From assembly GCA_035633255.1 (NCBI GenBank), contig DASQFD010000080.1:13292-77291 (forward strand): 64,000 nt of DNA, in the 5' to 3' direction. Source of the DNA: DASQFD01 sp035633255 (GTDB lineage Bacteria; Actinomycetota; Actinomycetes; Actinomycetales; Dermatophilaceae). A program made the translations under genes and the position numbers. How positions within the stretch are numbered: the first letter of the stretch is position 1; each line of letters begins with the position of its first letter. A model generated the notes under the pieces. That model saw nothing but the letters and a program-made list of their open reading frames with translations. It did no database searches and had not been told where the DNA came from. Positions 17,757-26,885 of this stretch are shown piece after piece.

Positions 17757-19118
17757 CTACGCGGGCACCACCGTGACCGGCCCCAACCCGGCCGCCTCGA
17801 TGCCCGCAACGCACTGCTCGGCGTCGCCGACCACGACGACGCTCCACCCCCCGTCGACGACCCCCCGGTATGCCGTCGTCAGGGCCTGCGCGTCCAGGTC
17901 GCCGACCGCCCGCAGCATCTGCGTGGGGAACTCCGGGGACAGGCCCTCCGCCGCCAGCGCGGCCGCCTCCTCGGCGATCGCGTCGGCCGTGGCGAAGCGG
18001 CCGGGCGCGGTGCGCGCGACGTAGTCGGCTCCGGCGCGCGCCTCGTCGTCGGTGAACCCCGCCCGCGCGGAGTCGAGGATGTCCACGAGGAGACCCAAGG
18101 ACTCCCCCGTCACGTCCGCGCGCACCGAACCGGCCGTGACCACGCTCCCGCCGCGGGTCCGCGGGCGGAAGCTGGTCCGGATGCCGTAGGTGTACCCCTT
18201 CTCCTCCCGCAGCACCGCGTCCACCCGGGCGTTGGGCGACCCGCCGAGCACGAAGGACAGCACCGGGTAGGGGGCCCATCCGCCGGCCACGTGGCGGTCC
18301 GGGCCGGGGCGGCCGACGGACAGCTCGCTCTGCACGGCGCCGGGGCGGTCCACGACCACGACCCGGGCCGCGTCGGCCGCCGGGACGGGCGCGACCGGGG
18401 CGGGCACCGGCTGGTGTCCCGGGGCCGACCAGTCGGCGAGGGCGGCGTCGACGACCTCGGGCAGGTCCAGGCCGCCGAGGTCACCGGCAACCACCAGGGT
18501 CGCCCCCGCCGGCCCGACGTGCCGCGCGTGGAAGTCCGCGATGTCCGTCCGGGTCATCGCGGCGACCGTCTCCGGGCTCCCCGCGGTGGGGCGCGACGCC
18601 CGGTCCTGGGGCGCCCACATCGTCGCCAGCAGCTCCCGGGCGGCGCGGTGCGCCCCGGAGGCCCGCTCCTGCTCGATCTCGGCCAGCCGGGTCCGCAGGA
18701 TGCGCGCGACCTCGTCCTCGGGGAACACCGGCTCGGCGAGCAGCTCCCGCAGCAGCCCGAGCGCCGGCACGAGGAAGCGGTGCGGCACGTCGAGGTCCAC
18801 GTGGAGCGCGCCGTCGGAGACACCGCTCCCGTAGGCGATGCCGTGGCGCTCCAGCAGCGAGGCGAACTCCTCGGACCCGTGCCGGGCCGTCCCCTCGTCG
18901 AGCAGCCGGGCGGTCATCGCCGCCACGCCCTCGACCCGGCGCTCCTCGACGGCGAGCCGCAGCGGCACCACCAGCCGGAGGGAGAGGACGTACTGGCCCC
19001 GCACGTCGTGCGCCAGGACCCGCAGCCCGTTGTCCAGCCGGGACTCCACCGGCAGGGGGAAGCCCCACGGGGCCGGGGGGACGACCAGGGGGCGCGTCGG
19101 CTGGGGGAGGGCGCTCAC
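17757..19118 (-). CDS. M16-family peptidase, subunit without HxxEH (PqqL/processing-peptidase beta partner type)
   Basis: This 453-residue insulinase-fold protein lacks the HxxEH zinc motif of its upstream neighbour; the corresponding segment reads MTARLLDEGTARHG. It keeps the C-terminal R/Y substrate-contact region (REEKGYTYGIRTSF). It would pair with the active subunit, as in other bacterial two-gene M16 systems. The GTG at 19118 overlaps the upstream TGA (GTGA). Peptide substrates are unknown. Confidence 0.87.
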   Translation of the reverse strand: MSALPQPTRPLVVPPAPWGFPLPVESRLDNGLRVLAHDVRGQYVLSLRLVVPLRLAVEERRVEGVAAMTARLLDEGTARHGSEEFASLLERHGIAYGSGVSDGALHVDLDVPHRFLVPALGLLRELLAEPVFPEDEVARILRTRLAEIEQERASGAHRAARELLATMWAPQDRASRPTAGSPETVAAMTRTDIADFHARHVGPAGATLVVAGDLGGLDLPEVVDAALADWSAPGHQPVPAPVAPVPAADAARVVVVDRPGAVQSELSVGRPGPDRHVAGGWAPYPVLSFVLGGSPNARVDAVLREEKGYTYGIRTSFRPRTRGGSVVTAGSVRADVTGESLGLLVDILDSARAGFTDDEARAGADYVARTAPGRFATADAIAEEAAALAAEGLSPEFPTQMLRAVGDLDAQALTTAYRGVVDGGWSVVVVGDAEQCVAGIEAAGLGPVTVVPA

Positions 19119-20407
19119 GCGACCTCCTCCGCGTCCCCACCGGGGTCGACGAGGTAGGCGACCACCGCCCGCTGCTCGGGCCGCAGCAGTGCCGCGGCGG
19201 CGGCGCGCACGGTGTCCGCGCCCACCGCCCGCACCCGCTCGACGTGGGTGTTGACCAGGCGCGGGTCGCCGTGGAGCAGGGCGTGGTGGCTGAGCAGGTC
19301 CGCCCGCTCCTCGGGGCTGGCGAGGGCCTGCAGCCAGCATCGCTCGGTCTGTGCCACGGCGGCCTCGAGCTCCTCGGGCTCCGGCCCCTGCTCGGCGAAG
19401 CGCTCCATCTCCTCCAGCACGTCCGCCTCGACCGCGGCCGGGTCCTCCCCCTCGGCGACGTCGGCGACGAGGAACCCCAGCGACACCCCGTCCACGAGGC
19501 CCCATGCCGTGCCGTGCACCCCGAGCGCCGTCTGCTGGCGCCGGACCAGCCGCCGCACGAGCCGCGAGGAGGACAGCCCGCCGATGCAGTCCAGCGCGAG
19601 CCCGGCCGCGAGGAAGTCGTCGGTCTGGTCGACCGGCAGCCGGAACGCGAGGTGGACCCGGTCGTGCGGCACGTCCCGCCGCCGCTCGACGCGGACGGGC
19701 GAGGTGAGCGGGGGCACCGCCGGGTGCGGCGGCCGCGCGCGGTGCCCGCTGCGGGCGAGCCACCCCAGGTGCCGCTGCGCCAGGTCGAAGCCCTCCTCCG
19801 CGTCCAGGTCCCCGCACAGGCTGAGCACCGTGTTGTCGGGGCCGTAGTGCGAGGCGAAGAAGCCGTGGACGTCGGCGAGGCTGGCCGCGTCCAGGTCCTC
19901 CATGGACCCGATGGTCGGGTGGTGGTAGGGGTGGCCCTCGGGGAACGCGGCGGCATACACGTCGATCAGGGCGTGGCCGTAGGGCTGGTTGTCGTAGCGC
20001 TGACGCTTCTCCTCCTTGACCACGTCGCGCTGGTTGTCCAGGTTCTCCTGGCTCACCGCGTCCAGCAGGTGGCCGTGGCGGTCACCCTCCAGCCACAGGG
20101 CCAGCTCCAGGGCCCCCCGCGGCACCGTCTCGAAGTACGTCGTGCGGTCGAACCACGTCGTGGCGTTGAGCCGGCCGCCGACGGCCATCAGGGCCTCGAA
20201 GTGCTCGCCGCTGCGCACCCCCCGGGACCCCTGGAACATCAGGTGCTCGAAGAGGTGGGCCAGACCGGTGCGACCGGGCGACTCGTGGCGCGACCCGACG
20301 CCCACCCACAGGTTGACGGTGACGTTCGGGACGCCGTGGTCGGGGGAGACCACGACACGCAGCCCGTTGTCCAGGGTGCGCTCGTGGACGGGGTACTCCA
20401 ACGGCAT
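19115..20407 (-). CDS. M16-family zinc peptidase, catalytic subunit
   Basis: The 430-residue protein has the inverted zinc motif HLFEH near residue 54 and a downstream Glu in the EEKRQRYDNQPYG region. I chose the ATG at 20407 instead of GTG 20416 because a TAGGGT box overlaps the GTG and ends 7 bases before the ATG, the leaderless geometry seen across this window. It is followed by its inactive partner in a GTGA overlap. Confidence 0.9.
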   Translation of the reverse strand: MPLEYPVHERTLDNGLRVVVSPDHGVPNVTVNLWVGVGSRHESPGRTGLAHLFEHLMFQGSRGVRSGEHFEALMAVGGRLNATTWFDRTTYFETVPRGALELALWLEGDRHGHLLDAVSQENLDNQRDVVKEEKRQRYDNQPYGHALIDVYAAAFPEGHPYHHPTIGSMEDLDAASLADVHGFFASHYGPDNTVLSLCGDLDAEEGFDLAQRHLGWLARSGHRARPPHPAVPPLTSPVRVERRRDVPHDRVHLAFRLPVDQTDDFLAAGLALDCIGGLSSSRLVRRLVRRQQTALGVHGTAWGLVDGVSLGFLVADVAEGEDPAAVEADVLEEMERFAEQGPEPEELEAAVAQTERCWLQALASPEERADLLSHHALLHGDPRLVNTHVERVRAVGADTVRAAAAALLRPEQRAVVAYLVDPGGDAEEVA

Positions 20408-20414
20408 GGGCGAC

Positions 20415-20420
20415 ACCCTA
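20415..20420 (-). promoter_or_regulatory. -10 box of the leaderless M16 operon
   Basis: TAGGGT on the minus strand ends 7 bases before the ATG at 20407. Confidence 0.55.
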
Positions 20421-20429
20421 TGCCGCTGT

Positions 20430-21824
20430 TCAGGCCCCCGCGCGGGGCCGGGCCTCCAGCTCGTCGACGCCGCTGACCTGCGCGTCCTCCGCCACCACGG
20501 GCAGGCGCGGCAGGGCGTCCGGGCCCAGCCGGGTGATGACGTTGCGCGCCACGATCTGCTGCGCGGTCACGGTCCGTTCGGAGCGGCCGCGGCCGAGGAA
20601 GCTGACGGCCCAGTGGAGCAGGGTGGTGACGCGCGACTTGAAGCCGATGATGTAGACGAGGTGGACACCGAGCCAGAGCAGCCAGGCGACGAACCCGCTG
20701 AAGCGCAGCGAGCCGACGCTCGCGACGGCGCTGAAGCGGGAGATGGTCGCCATCGACCCCTTGTCGCGGTAGCGGAAGGGCCCCTCGGGGGGTGTGCCGT
20801 CCAGGCGCGCCTCGACCTGCCGGGCGGCATACCTCGCGCTCTGGATGGCGACCTGGGCGACCCCGGGGAGACGGTCGCGCGCCATCATGTCGCCGACCAC
20901 GAACACCTCGGGGCGGCCGGGCAGGGTGAGGTCGGGAAGGACCTGCACCCGACCCGCGCGGTCCAGCTCGGCCCCGGACTGCTCGGCGAGCTGCCCGCCG
21001 AGCGGCGACGCCTGCACGCCGGCCGCCCAGACCTTGGTGGCCGCCTCGATGCGGCGGCGGGTGCCGTCCCCGGCCTCGATCTCCACACCGGTGTCGTCCA
21101 CACCGACCACCTTCACGCCGAGCTGCACGGTGACGCCCATCTCCTCGAGCCGCCGGCGCGCGGCACCGCCGAGCTGCTCGCCGAAGGAGGGCAGCACGGC
21201 GTCGGCGGCGTCGAGCAGGATGATGCGCGACTCGGTGGGGTCGACGCGGCGGAAGTCGCGGCGGAGCGTGCGGTGCGCCAGCTCGGCGATCTGGCCCGCC
21301 ATCTCGACCCCGGTGGGGCCCGCGCCCACGACGACGAAGGTCGTGTAGCGCTCGGCCTCGGCCTGCGTGGGCGCCAGCTCGGCCCACTCGAAGGCGCCGA
21401 AGATCCGGCCGCGCAGCTCGAGGGCGTCGTCGATGCTCTTCATGCCGGGGGCGAACTCGGCGAAGTGGTCGTTGCCGAAGTAGGACTGTCCGGCGCCCGC
21501 GGCGACGACGAGCGTGTCGTAGCGCGTCACCGTCTCGCGGCCGAGCACGTCGGAGGTCACGGTGCGCGCCTCGAGGTCGATGCGGGTCACGGTGCCGAGC
21601 AGCACCCGCGCGTTCTTCTGCCGGGCGAGCACCTCACGGGTCGAGGGGGCGATCTCCCCCTCGCTGAGGATGCCCGTGGCCACCTGGTAGAGCAGCGGCT
21701 GGAACAGGTGGTGGGTGGTCGCTGCGAGCAGGGTCACCTCGACGTCCTCGCGGCGGCGCAGGGCCTTGGTGGCGAAGAGGCCGCCGAAGCCGGAGCCGAT
21801 GACGACGATGCGATGTGCGGGCAT
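20430..21824 (-). CDS. ndh: Type II NADH:quinone oxidoreductase (NDH-2)
   Basis: This 464-residue flavoprotein has an N-terminal FAD site (VIGSGFGGLFATKALRR), a central NAD site (VVVGAGPTGVEMAGQIAE near residue 163) and an FAD-contact motif VFVVGDMMA near 300. The C-terminal 60 residues include hydrophobic stretches for membrane association. It passes electrons from NADH to menaquinone without proton pumping. It is leaderless, with TAGCGT 6 bases before the ATG. Confidence 0.92.
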   Translation of the reverse strand: MPAHRIVVIGSGFGGLFATKALRRREDVEVTLLAATTHHLFQPLLYQVATGILSEGEIAPSTREVLARQKNARVLLGTVTRIDLEARTVTSDVLGRETVTRYDTLVVAAGAGQSYFGNDHFAEFAPGMKSIDDALELRGRIFGAFEWAELAPTQAEAERYTTFVVVGAGPTGVEMAGQIAELAHRTLRRDFRRVDPTESRIILLDAADAVLPSFGEQLGGAARRRLEEMGVTVQLGVKVVGVDDTGVEIEAGDGTRRRIEAATKVWAAGVQASPLGGQLAEQSGAELDRAGRVQVLPDLTLPGRPEVFVVGDMMARDRLPGVAQVAIQSARYAARQVEARLDGTPPEGPFRYRDKGSMATISRFSAVASVGSLRFSGFVAWLLWLGVHLVYIIGFKSRVTTLLHWAVSFLGRGRSERTVTAQQIVARNVITRLGPDALPRLPVVAEDAQVSGVDELEARPRAGA

Positions 21825-21830
21825 GCCCGG

Positions 21831-21836
21831 ACGCTA
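21831..21836 (-). promoter_or_regulatory. -10 box of leaderless ndh
   Basis: TAGCGT on the minus strand ends 6 bases before the ndh ATG at 21824. Its TAG is also the stop of the frame carrying the upstream transglycosylase tail. Confidence 0.55.
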
Positions 21837-22150
21837 CCCGAGGCGTGCGTCCCGGAGGCCCGTCGCGCTCGTGGACGATGCCGGCTCGGACGGGCTCGGC
21901 TCGGACGTGCGCGTCGACGTCGGGCTGGGGCTGGACGTGGACGTGGGCGCGGGAGCGGAAGCGGAAGCGCTCGAGGTGGTGCTCGGTGACGGGGTGCTCG
22001 AGGTGGTGCTCGGTGACGGGGTGCTCGAGGAGGTGCTCGGCGTGCCGCTCGCGGTGGGGCCGGCGGTCGGGGTCACGCTGCTGGACCGGGTCGGCGAGTT
22101 GGACGGAGGTGCCGGCCTCGTGGGCCTCGGGGTGGCGGTTCCCTGGGCGT
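21834..22150 (-). other. Out-of-frame Ser/Thr/Pro-rich tail of the transglycosylase
   Basis: In the -1 frame relative to the transglycosylase ORF, about 100 codons encode a low-complexity S/T/P tail ending in TGLRDARLG and TAG at 21834. These codons have a high-G+C third position, whereas the last 24 codons of the annotated frame do not. This looks like the true C-terminus after a one-base loss near 22140-22150. Confidence 0.6.
21970..22040. repeat. 27-bp tandem repeat in the transglycosylase tail
   Basis: Two perfect 27-bp units (21970-21996 and 21997-22023) and a partial third encode repeated TTSSTPSPS-type segments on the minus strand in the shifted frame. Confidence 0.85.
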
Positions 22151-23140
22151 GGCCGTGCCCTTCGGCGTGGCGGCGGCCTGCGGCGAGGCGGTGCCCGGCG
22201 GCGCCGTCGTCGTGGCGGGCGATGATGGTGACGCGGTGGCCGCGGCGGCGGCCGGCACGGGCATCGTCCCGTTCGCCACGGGGACGGAGACGTGGCCGAG
22301 GCCGCCCAGGCCGTTGACGTCGAAGAAGGTGATCCACCGCCGCACGGTGGCGAGGTAGGCCCCGGACCGGTTGTAGGACAGCACCGCCGCGTCCAGCCCG
22401 GCGTCGGTCCCGAGGTCCCGTCCGCCCAGGCACAGGTATGCCGTGGCGCTCACCGCCGCGTCCACGACGTCCTGCGGGTCGGCGCTCCCGTCGTCGTCGC
22501 CGTCCCGCCCCACGCTCCGCCAGGTGCCGGGGATGAACTGCATCGGCCCGACGGCGCGGTCCCACTGGGCCGAGCCGTCGAGGCGCCCGCCGTCGGTGTC
22601 GGGGATCGCCGCGACGCCGTTGCCGTCCAGCGCCACGCCGTAGACCGCGGGGCGCACGACGCCGTCGGCGCCCACGGTCCGCGCGCCCAGCGAGCCGGAC
22701 TCCACCTGACCGATCGCCGCCAGGACCGCGACCCGCATCCGACAGGTGGCCGGCGCGGACCGGACGCCGACGGCATACGCCTCCCGAAGCCAGTCCGGGG
22801 CGGTGCGGTCGGCGCGGGAGCGCGGCACCGGGTCCGGCGGTGGCGGCGCCGCCGGTGGCTGCGGGAGCGGACGGGTGGCGAGGAGGGGGGCCGTGGGGCC
22901 CGGCGTCCGGCGGGCCCGCAGCAGGGCGGCCTCGTCCGCGTCGTCGAGCAGGCGTGGCTGCGGCCGAGCGTCGCGGAGGCCGAGGTCGTCCCGCACCGGG
23001 ACCGGCGCCGACCGAGCCGCGGCGGAGGGCGGGCCGACCGTGGGGGCGCCGTCGTCGGCGGCGAGCGCCAGGGGCAGCCCCGCCCCGGCGGCCAGCAGCA
23101 CTGCACCCGCCACCGTGGCCACTGCCGTCCGCCTGTGCAC
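22073..23140 (-). CDS. Secreted lytic murein transglycosylase (apparent C-terminal frameshift)
   Basis: In its own frame the ORF gives 355 residues. I chose the GTG at 23140, which has GAGGGGGA just upstream and starts a clean signal peptide (HRRTAVATVAGAVLLAAG) that the longer ATG 23170 form would mask. A Pro-rich linker leads to a lytic transglycosylase domain with IGQVESGSLG (catalytic Glu), GPMQFIPGTW, and AVLSYNRSGAYL. It cleaves cell-wall glycan outside the membrane. The last 24 codons look non-coding; a one-base slip near 22140 would extend the protein to 21834. Confidence 0.82.
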   Translation of the reverse strand: MHRRTAVATVAGAVLLAAGAGLPLALAADDGAPTVGPPSAAARSAPVPVRDDLGLRDARPQPRLLDDADEAALLRARRTPGPTAPLLATRPLPQPPAAPPPPDPVPRSRADRTAPDWLREAYAVGVRSAPATCRMRVAVLAAIGQVESGSLGARTVGADGVVRPAVYGVALDGNGVAAIPDTDGGRLDGSAQWDRAVGPMQFIPGTWRSVGRDGDDDGSADPQDVVDAAVSATAYLCLGGRDLGTDAGLDAAVLSYNRSGAYLATVRRWITFFDVNGLGGLGHVSVPVANGTMPVPAAAAATASPSSPATTTAPPGTASPQAAATPKGTATPREPPPRGPRGRHLRPTRRPGPAA

Positions 23141-23333
23141 CGATCCCCCTCGTGGACGCCGGACTCCCATGCTGCGCCAGGGACGGCGCGCTTGTCGCGA
23201 CGTGCGGACGACTCCGGCCAGGTCCGCGGCGGTCCGGCCGCCACAACCGCACCAGGGGGCTCGTGGGGCACGCGCGCCCCAGGAACCCCGCCGGCCGAGG
23301 CGCCGCCGGGGACGACCGGGGCCCCCGACGCCG

Positions 23334-23360
23334 AAGGGCGGACCCGATGGGTCCGCCCTT
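23334..23360 (-). terminator. Terminator downstream of initiator tRNA
   Basis: A perfect 12-bp stem with loop GAT lies about 30 bases beyond the tRNA 3' end on the minus strand. No ORF or other signal is visible in the rest of the gap up to the transglycosylase start. Confidence 0.75.
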
Positions 23361-23390
23361 GGTCTCGGACCATCGAAACGGTCCGGTTCG

Positions 23391-23464
23391 TAGCGGGGGC
23401 AGGATTTGAACCTGCGACCTCCGGGTTATGAGCCCGGCGAGCTACCGAGCTGCTCCACCCCGCG
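23391..23464 (-). tRNA. Initiator tRNA-fMet (CAT)
   Basis: The 74-nt cloverleaf has anticodon CAT. Initiator hallmarks are the unpaired C1/U72 end of the acceptor stem and three consecutive G-C pairs next to the anticodon loop (GGG/CCC). The standard GGTTCAAATCC T-arm is present. CCA is not encoded after A73. Confidence 0.95.
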
Positions 23465-23613
23465 TCGAGTGAGTGACCTGACGGCCGCTCGGTGCTTCCA
23501 CGGTAGACGACCGGCACTCCCCACACCAAATCCCCGCCGGGCCGTGGCTCCCGCCGGCGGGCGGACCCGGTGCCGCGCCGACGGCACCGGGTCTCCCGCG
23601 AGCGGTCCGGGTG

Positions 23614-26600
23614 CTACGGCGAGGCGGTCGGCGACGGGCTCGGCGACGGCGACGGGCTCGGCGACGCCGCCGCGGCGGCGGCCTCGAGCTGGGGGGTGAG
23701 CGCCGCCGCCTGGTCCACCGCCGCCTGGAGCCGCTTCTGCGCCTCGCCGTAGGCCGCGAAGTCGCCGTTCTTCAGCGCGGTCTGCCCGTCCGCGTTGGCC
23801 TGCTCGATCTCCCCGATGATGGCAGCGAGCTGCGCGGAGGGGGTCCCGCTGCTGGAGCCGCCGCTGCCCGCGGTCGGCGACGGGGCCGGGACGGCCGGGG
23901 TGCCCGGCGCCGGGGGCGTGGTCGGCGCGGCCCCCGCGTCGCCCGCCGTGGCTCCGGAGTTCCCGCCGAAGACGCCGTCGAGCGCCTGGTCGAGGGTCTC
24001 GCCCCACGCGATGGTCTTGCCGAAGACGGCGACGGTCGCCTTGTTCTGCGGGAACGAGCCGCCCTCGCGAGACGCCTGGACGTACATCGGCTGGACGTAG
24101 AGCAGCCCGCCGCCCACGGGGAGGGTGAGCAGGTTGCCGAAGGTGAGCTGCTTGCCCTGCTGCCGGTTCTGGGCGATGAACTGGCTGAGGTTGAGCGGCT
24201 CGGTCGGGCTCTGCGAACGGACGGTCGACACCTCGATCTGGTTCTGGACCTGCCCCGGCCCGTCGACCGCCGAGGCGCGCGGCAGCTCGAGCAGCCGCAT
24301 GGTGCCGTACTCCGAGGAGGGCTTGCCGGCGGTCGCGCCGGCGTCGGCGTCCACGGCGAGGAACCCTCGGAGGATCTCCCGGCCGGTCCCGGTGGGGATG
24401 AACGAGGTCGTGAGGCTGAAGGCCGGCGCGTCCTGGTCCGGCATCGCCAGCGACTGGTAGTACGGCGGCTGGTCCTGGGTCGCGTGCGTCGGGTCCTTGG
24501 GCACCCGCCAGAAGTCCTGGCCGGTGTAGAACGAGCCCGGGTCGGTGACGTGGTAGCGGGTGAGGAGCTGCCGCTGCACCTTGAACTGGTCCTGCGGGTA
24601 GCGCACGTGGGACATCAGCCCCGCCGACATCTCCGACAGCGGGCGGACCGAGCCGGGGAAGGCGTTGCCCCAGGCCTTCAGGAGCGGGTCCGAGGTGTCC
24701 CAGCCGTAGAGGCGGACGGTGCCGTCGTAGGCGTCGACCGTCGCCTTGACCGAGTTGCGCATGTAGTTGACCCGCCCGGCCCCCACCGTCACGACGTCCG
24801 ATCGCTCGCTCACCGAGTCCGAGGTCGCCTCGGCGAGGTCGGTCATCCTGCTGTTCGGGTAGCGCGCGGTCGTGGTGTAGCCGTCGACGATCCACTGGAC
24901 CCGGCCGTCCACCACGGCCGGGTAGGCGTTGCCGTCGAGGGTGAGCCACGGGGCCACCCGCTCGACCCGCTCCTTGGGCAGGCGGTGGTCGAGGAGCCGG
25001 CTCTCGCTGTTGACCGCGTCGGAGAGGAGGAACTTGGCCTCCCGGTACTTCACGGCATACGCGAGCTTCTTCAGGAAGCCGCCGATGGGCACCCCACCGG
25101 CACCGGCGTAGGTGTTGCTGCGCTGGCCGCCGGAGCCCTCGTCGTCGGGGAAGTCGAACTCCTTGGGGTCGGCGCCCTCCGGCGCACCCACGATGGAGTA
25201 CGTCGGGGAGACCTCACCGAAGTAGATGCGCGGCTCGAACTGCCCCGCCGGCCCCTTGGAGGAGAAGCCGCCCGAGAAGAAGACCGGGTCGCCTTCCATC
25301 GTGCGCTTCTGCCCGTATGCCGCGACGAAGCCGAAGCCGTGCGTGTAGACGGTGTGGTCGTTCAGCCAGTTCCGCTGGGCGTCGGGGACACCGGCCAGGT
25401 TGAGCTCGCGCACCGCGACGACCGAGTCGCTGCGGGTGTCGTCGACGGTGTAGCGGTCGACGTCGAGGATGTCGGGGAAGGCGTAGTACTGCCGCAGGCC
25501 CTCGAACTGGCGGAAGGTCGGCGAGACGACGTTGGGGTCGATGATGCGGATGCCGGGGATGGTCGCCGCGTCCGCGCGCAGCTGCCCCGGGGAGACGTCG
25601 GTGGTCGCTGAGTAGGAGGTGCGCTGGATCTCCTCGAGGCCGAAGGCCGAGCGGGTGGCGGCGATGTTCCAGCCGATGTACTTCGACTCCAGCGACTTCT
25701 CGCTCGGGCGGACCCGCAGGCTCTGGATGAGCGCCGGGTAGATCCCGCCCACGACGATCGCCATGACGGTGAGCAGCCCGACCCCGATGAGCGGCAGCCG
25801 CCAGCTGCGGGTCCAGATCGAGGCGAGGAAGAAGCCGGCGCACATCACCGCGGCGACCGCGAGGATGGCCTTGGTCGGCAGCACGGCGTTGGCGTCGGTG
25901 TAGGTGATGCCGGTGAGCAGCCGCGACTCGTTGGTGGTCAGGGAGTAGCGGTCCAGCCAGTAGGCCCCCGCGCGGACCAGGGCGAGCAGCGCGCCGATCA
26001 CGCTGAGGTGGACGAACGCCGCCCGGGTGCTGGGCCCCCGGCCGGGCAGCTGCAGCCCGCCATAGACGTAGTGGGTGAAGGCGGCCGCCAGCAGGGTGAG
26101 GACGAGGACGACGGTGAGGAAGCTGACGACGAAGCGCAGCCACGGCAGGGTGAAGACGAAGAACCCGATGTCGAGGTTGAACTGCGGGTCCTTGGTGCCG
26201 AAGGGCTGGGCGTTGCGCCACAGCAGGAAGGTCTGCCACGCACCCATGGCGCCGGAGCCGGCGAGCAGGCCGAGCACCGCGGGGATGCCGATGGTGGCCA
26301 GGCGGCGCAGCGGGTCGAGGGCCTGCCGGTACTGGTCCAGCGCCTGCTGGGCGGGGGTCATGGGGACGTAGAGCGGCCGGGTGCGGTAACCGAGGACCAG
26401 GCTGGAGGCGACGGCCCCCGCGGTCAGGACGAAGGCGACGACGAACAACCCCGAACGGGTGAGCAGCCGGGTGGTGAAGACGTCCTGGAAGCCGACCGAC
26501 TGGAACCACCAGTAGTCCGTGGCCATCTCGGCGAAGAGGGTGAAGAGCAGGGCCAGCGCGCCGAGCACCCCGAGGGTGACGAGCAGGGGGCTGCGACGCC

Positions 26601-26766
26601 GGGCGCCCGCGCGGGCCTGCGGCCGGCCGCCGCCGGTGGGGGCGGCACCGCCACCCGGCGGCGGACCGCTGTCGGGGCCGCCGCCACCGGGACCACCGGG
26701 ACCACCTGGACCCCCGGGACCACCCGGACCGCCGTCCGTCCCGTCGAACCACTCTGACCGGCTCAC
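23614..26766 (-). CDS. UPF0182 family large membrane protein
   Basis: The 1050-residue protein has a Gly/Pro-rich cytoplasmic start (GGPGGPGG repeats), about seven transmembrane segments in the first 350 residues, and a long extracytoplasmic domain typical of UPF0182. A Pro/Ser/Thr- and Glu-rich end with (SP)n repeats follows. The function is unknown. I chose the GTG at 26766 (AGGTCA upstream). A seven-codon ORF with a stronger ribosome site (GGGGAGG) ends in the overlapping TGA and may couple translation. Its place next to PPA1309 and the PDZ protease is conserved in actinobacteria. Confidence 0.9.
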   Translation of the reverse strand: MSRSEWFDGTDGGPGGPGGPGGPGGPGGGGPDSGPPPGGGAAPTGGGRPQARAGARRRSPLLVTLGVLGALALLFTLFAEMATDYWWFQSVGFQDVFTTRLLTRSGLFVVAFVLTAGAVASSLVLGYRTRPLYVPMTPAQQALDQYRQALDPLRRLATIGIPAVLGLLAGSGAMGAWQTFLLWRNAQPFGTKDPQFNLDIGFFVFTLPWLRFVVSFLTVVLVLTLLAAAFTHYVYGGLQLPGRGPSTRAAFVHLSVIGALLALVRAGAYWLDRYSLTTNESRLLTGITYTDANAVLPTKAILAVAAVMCAGFFLASIWTRSWRLPLIGVGLLTVMAIVVGGIYPALIQSLRVRPSEKSLESKYIGWNIAATRSAFGLEEIQRTSYSATTDVSPGQLRADAATIPGIRIIDPNVVSPTFRQFEGLRQYYAFPDILDVDRYTVDDTRSDSVVAVRELNLAGVPDAQRNWLNDHTVYTHGFGFVAAYGQKRTMEGDPVFFSGGFSSKGPAGQFEPRIYFGEVSPTYSIVGAPEGADPKEFDFPDDEGSGGQRSNTYAGAGGVPIGGFLKKLAYAVKYREAKFLLSDAVNSESRLLDHRLPKERVERVAPWLTLDGNAYPAVVDGRVQWIVDGYTTTARYPNSRMTDLAEATSDSVSERSDVVTVGAGRVNYMRNSVKATVDAYDGTVRLYGWDTSDPLLKAWGNAFPGSVRPLSEMSAGLMSHVRYPQDQFKVQRQLLTRYHVTDPGSFYTGQDFWRVPKDPTHATQDQPPYYQSLAMPDQDAPAFSLTTSFIPTGTGREILRGFLAVDADAGATAGKPSSEYGTMRLLELPRASAVDGPGQVQNQIEVSTVRSQSPTEPLNLSQFIAQNRQQGKQLTFGNLLTLPVGGGLLYVQPMYVQASREGGSFPQNKATVAVFGKTIAWGETLDQALDGVFGGNSGATAGDAGAAPTTPPAPGTPAVPAPSPTAGSGGSSSGTPSAQLAAIIGEIEQANADGQTALKNGDFAAYGEAQKRLQAAVDQAAALTPQLEAAAAAASPSPSPSPSPSPTASP

Positions 26767-26885
26767 TGCTGACCTGGCTCTCGCATCGCTCGTCCTCCCC
26801 GGCAGCGCCGAGCAGGCACACAACCTATATCGGCATCCTTAAGGGGGTGACCGCTCTCCCGACCAGTGTCCGGCACGATGGACCG

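Noticed and set aside
23611..25611. Long plus-strand ORF antisense to UPF0182
   Set aside because: It is a shadow of the minus-strand gene with no ribosome site, no family match and a repetitive composition.
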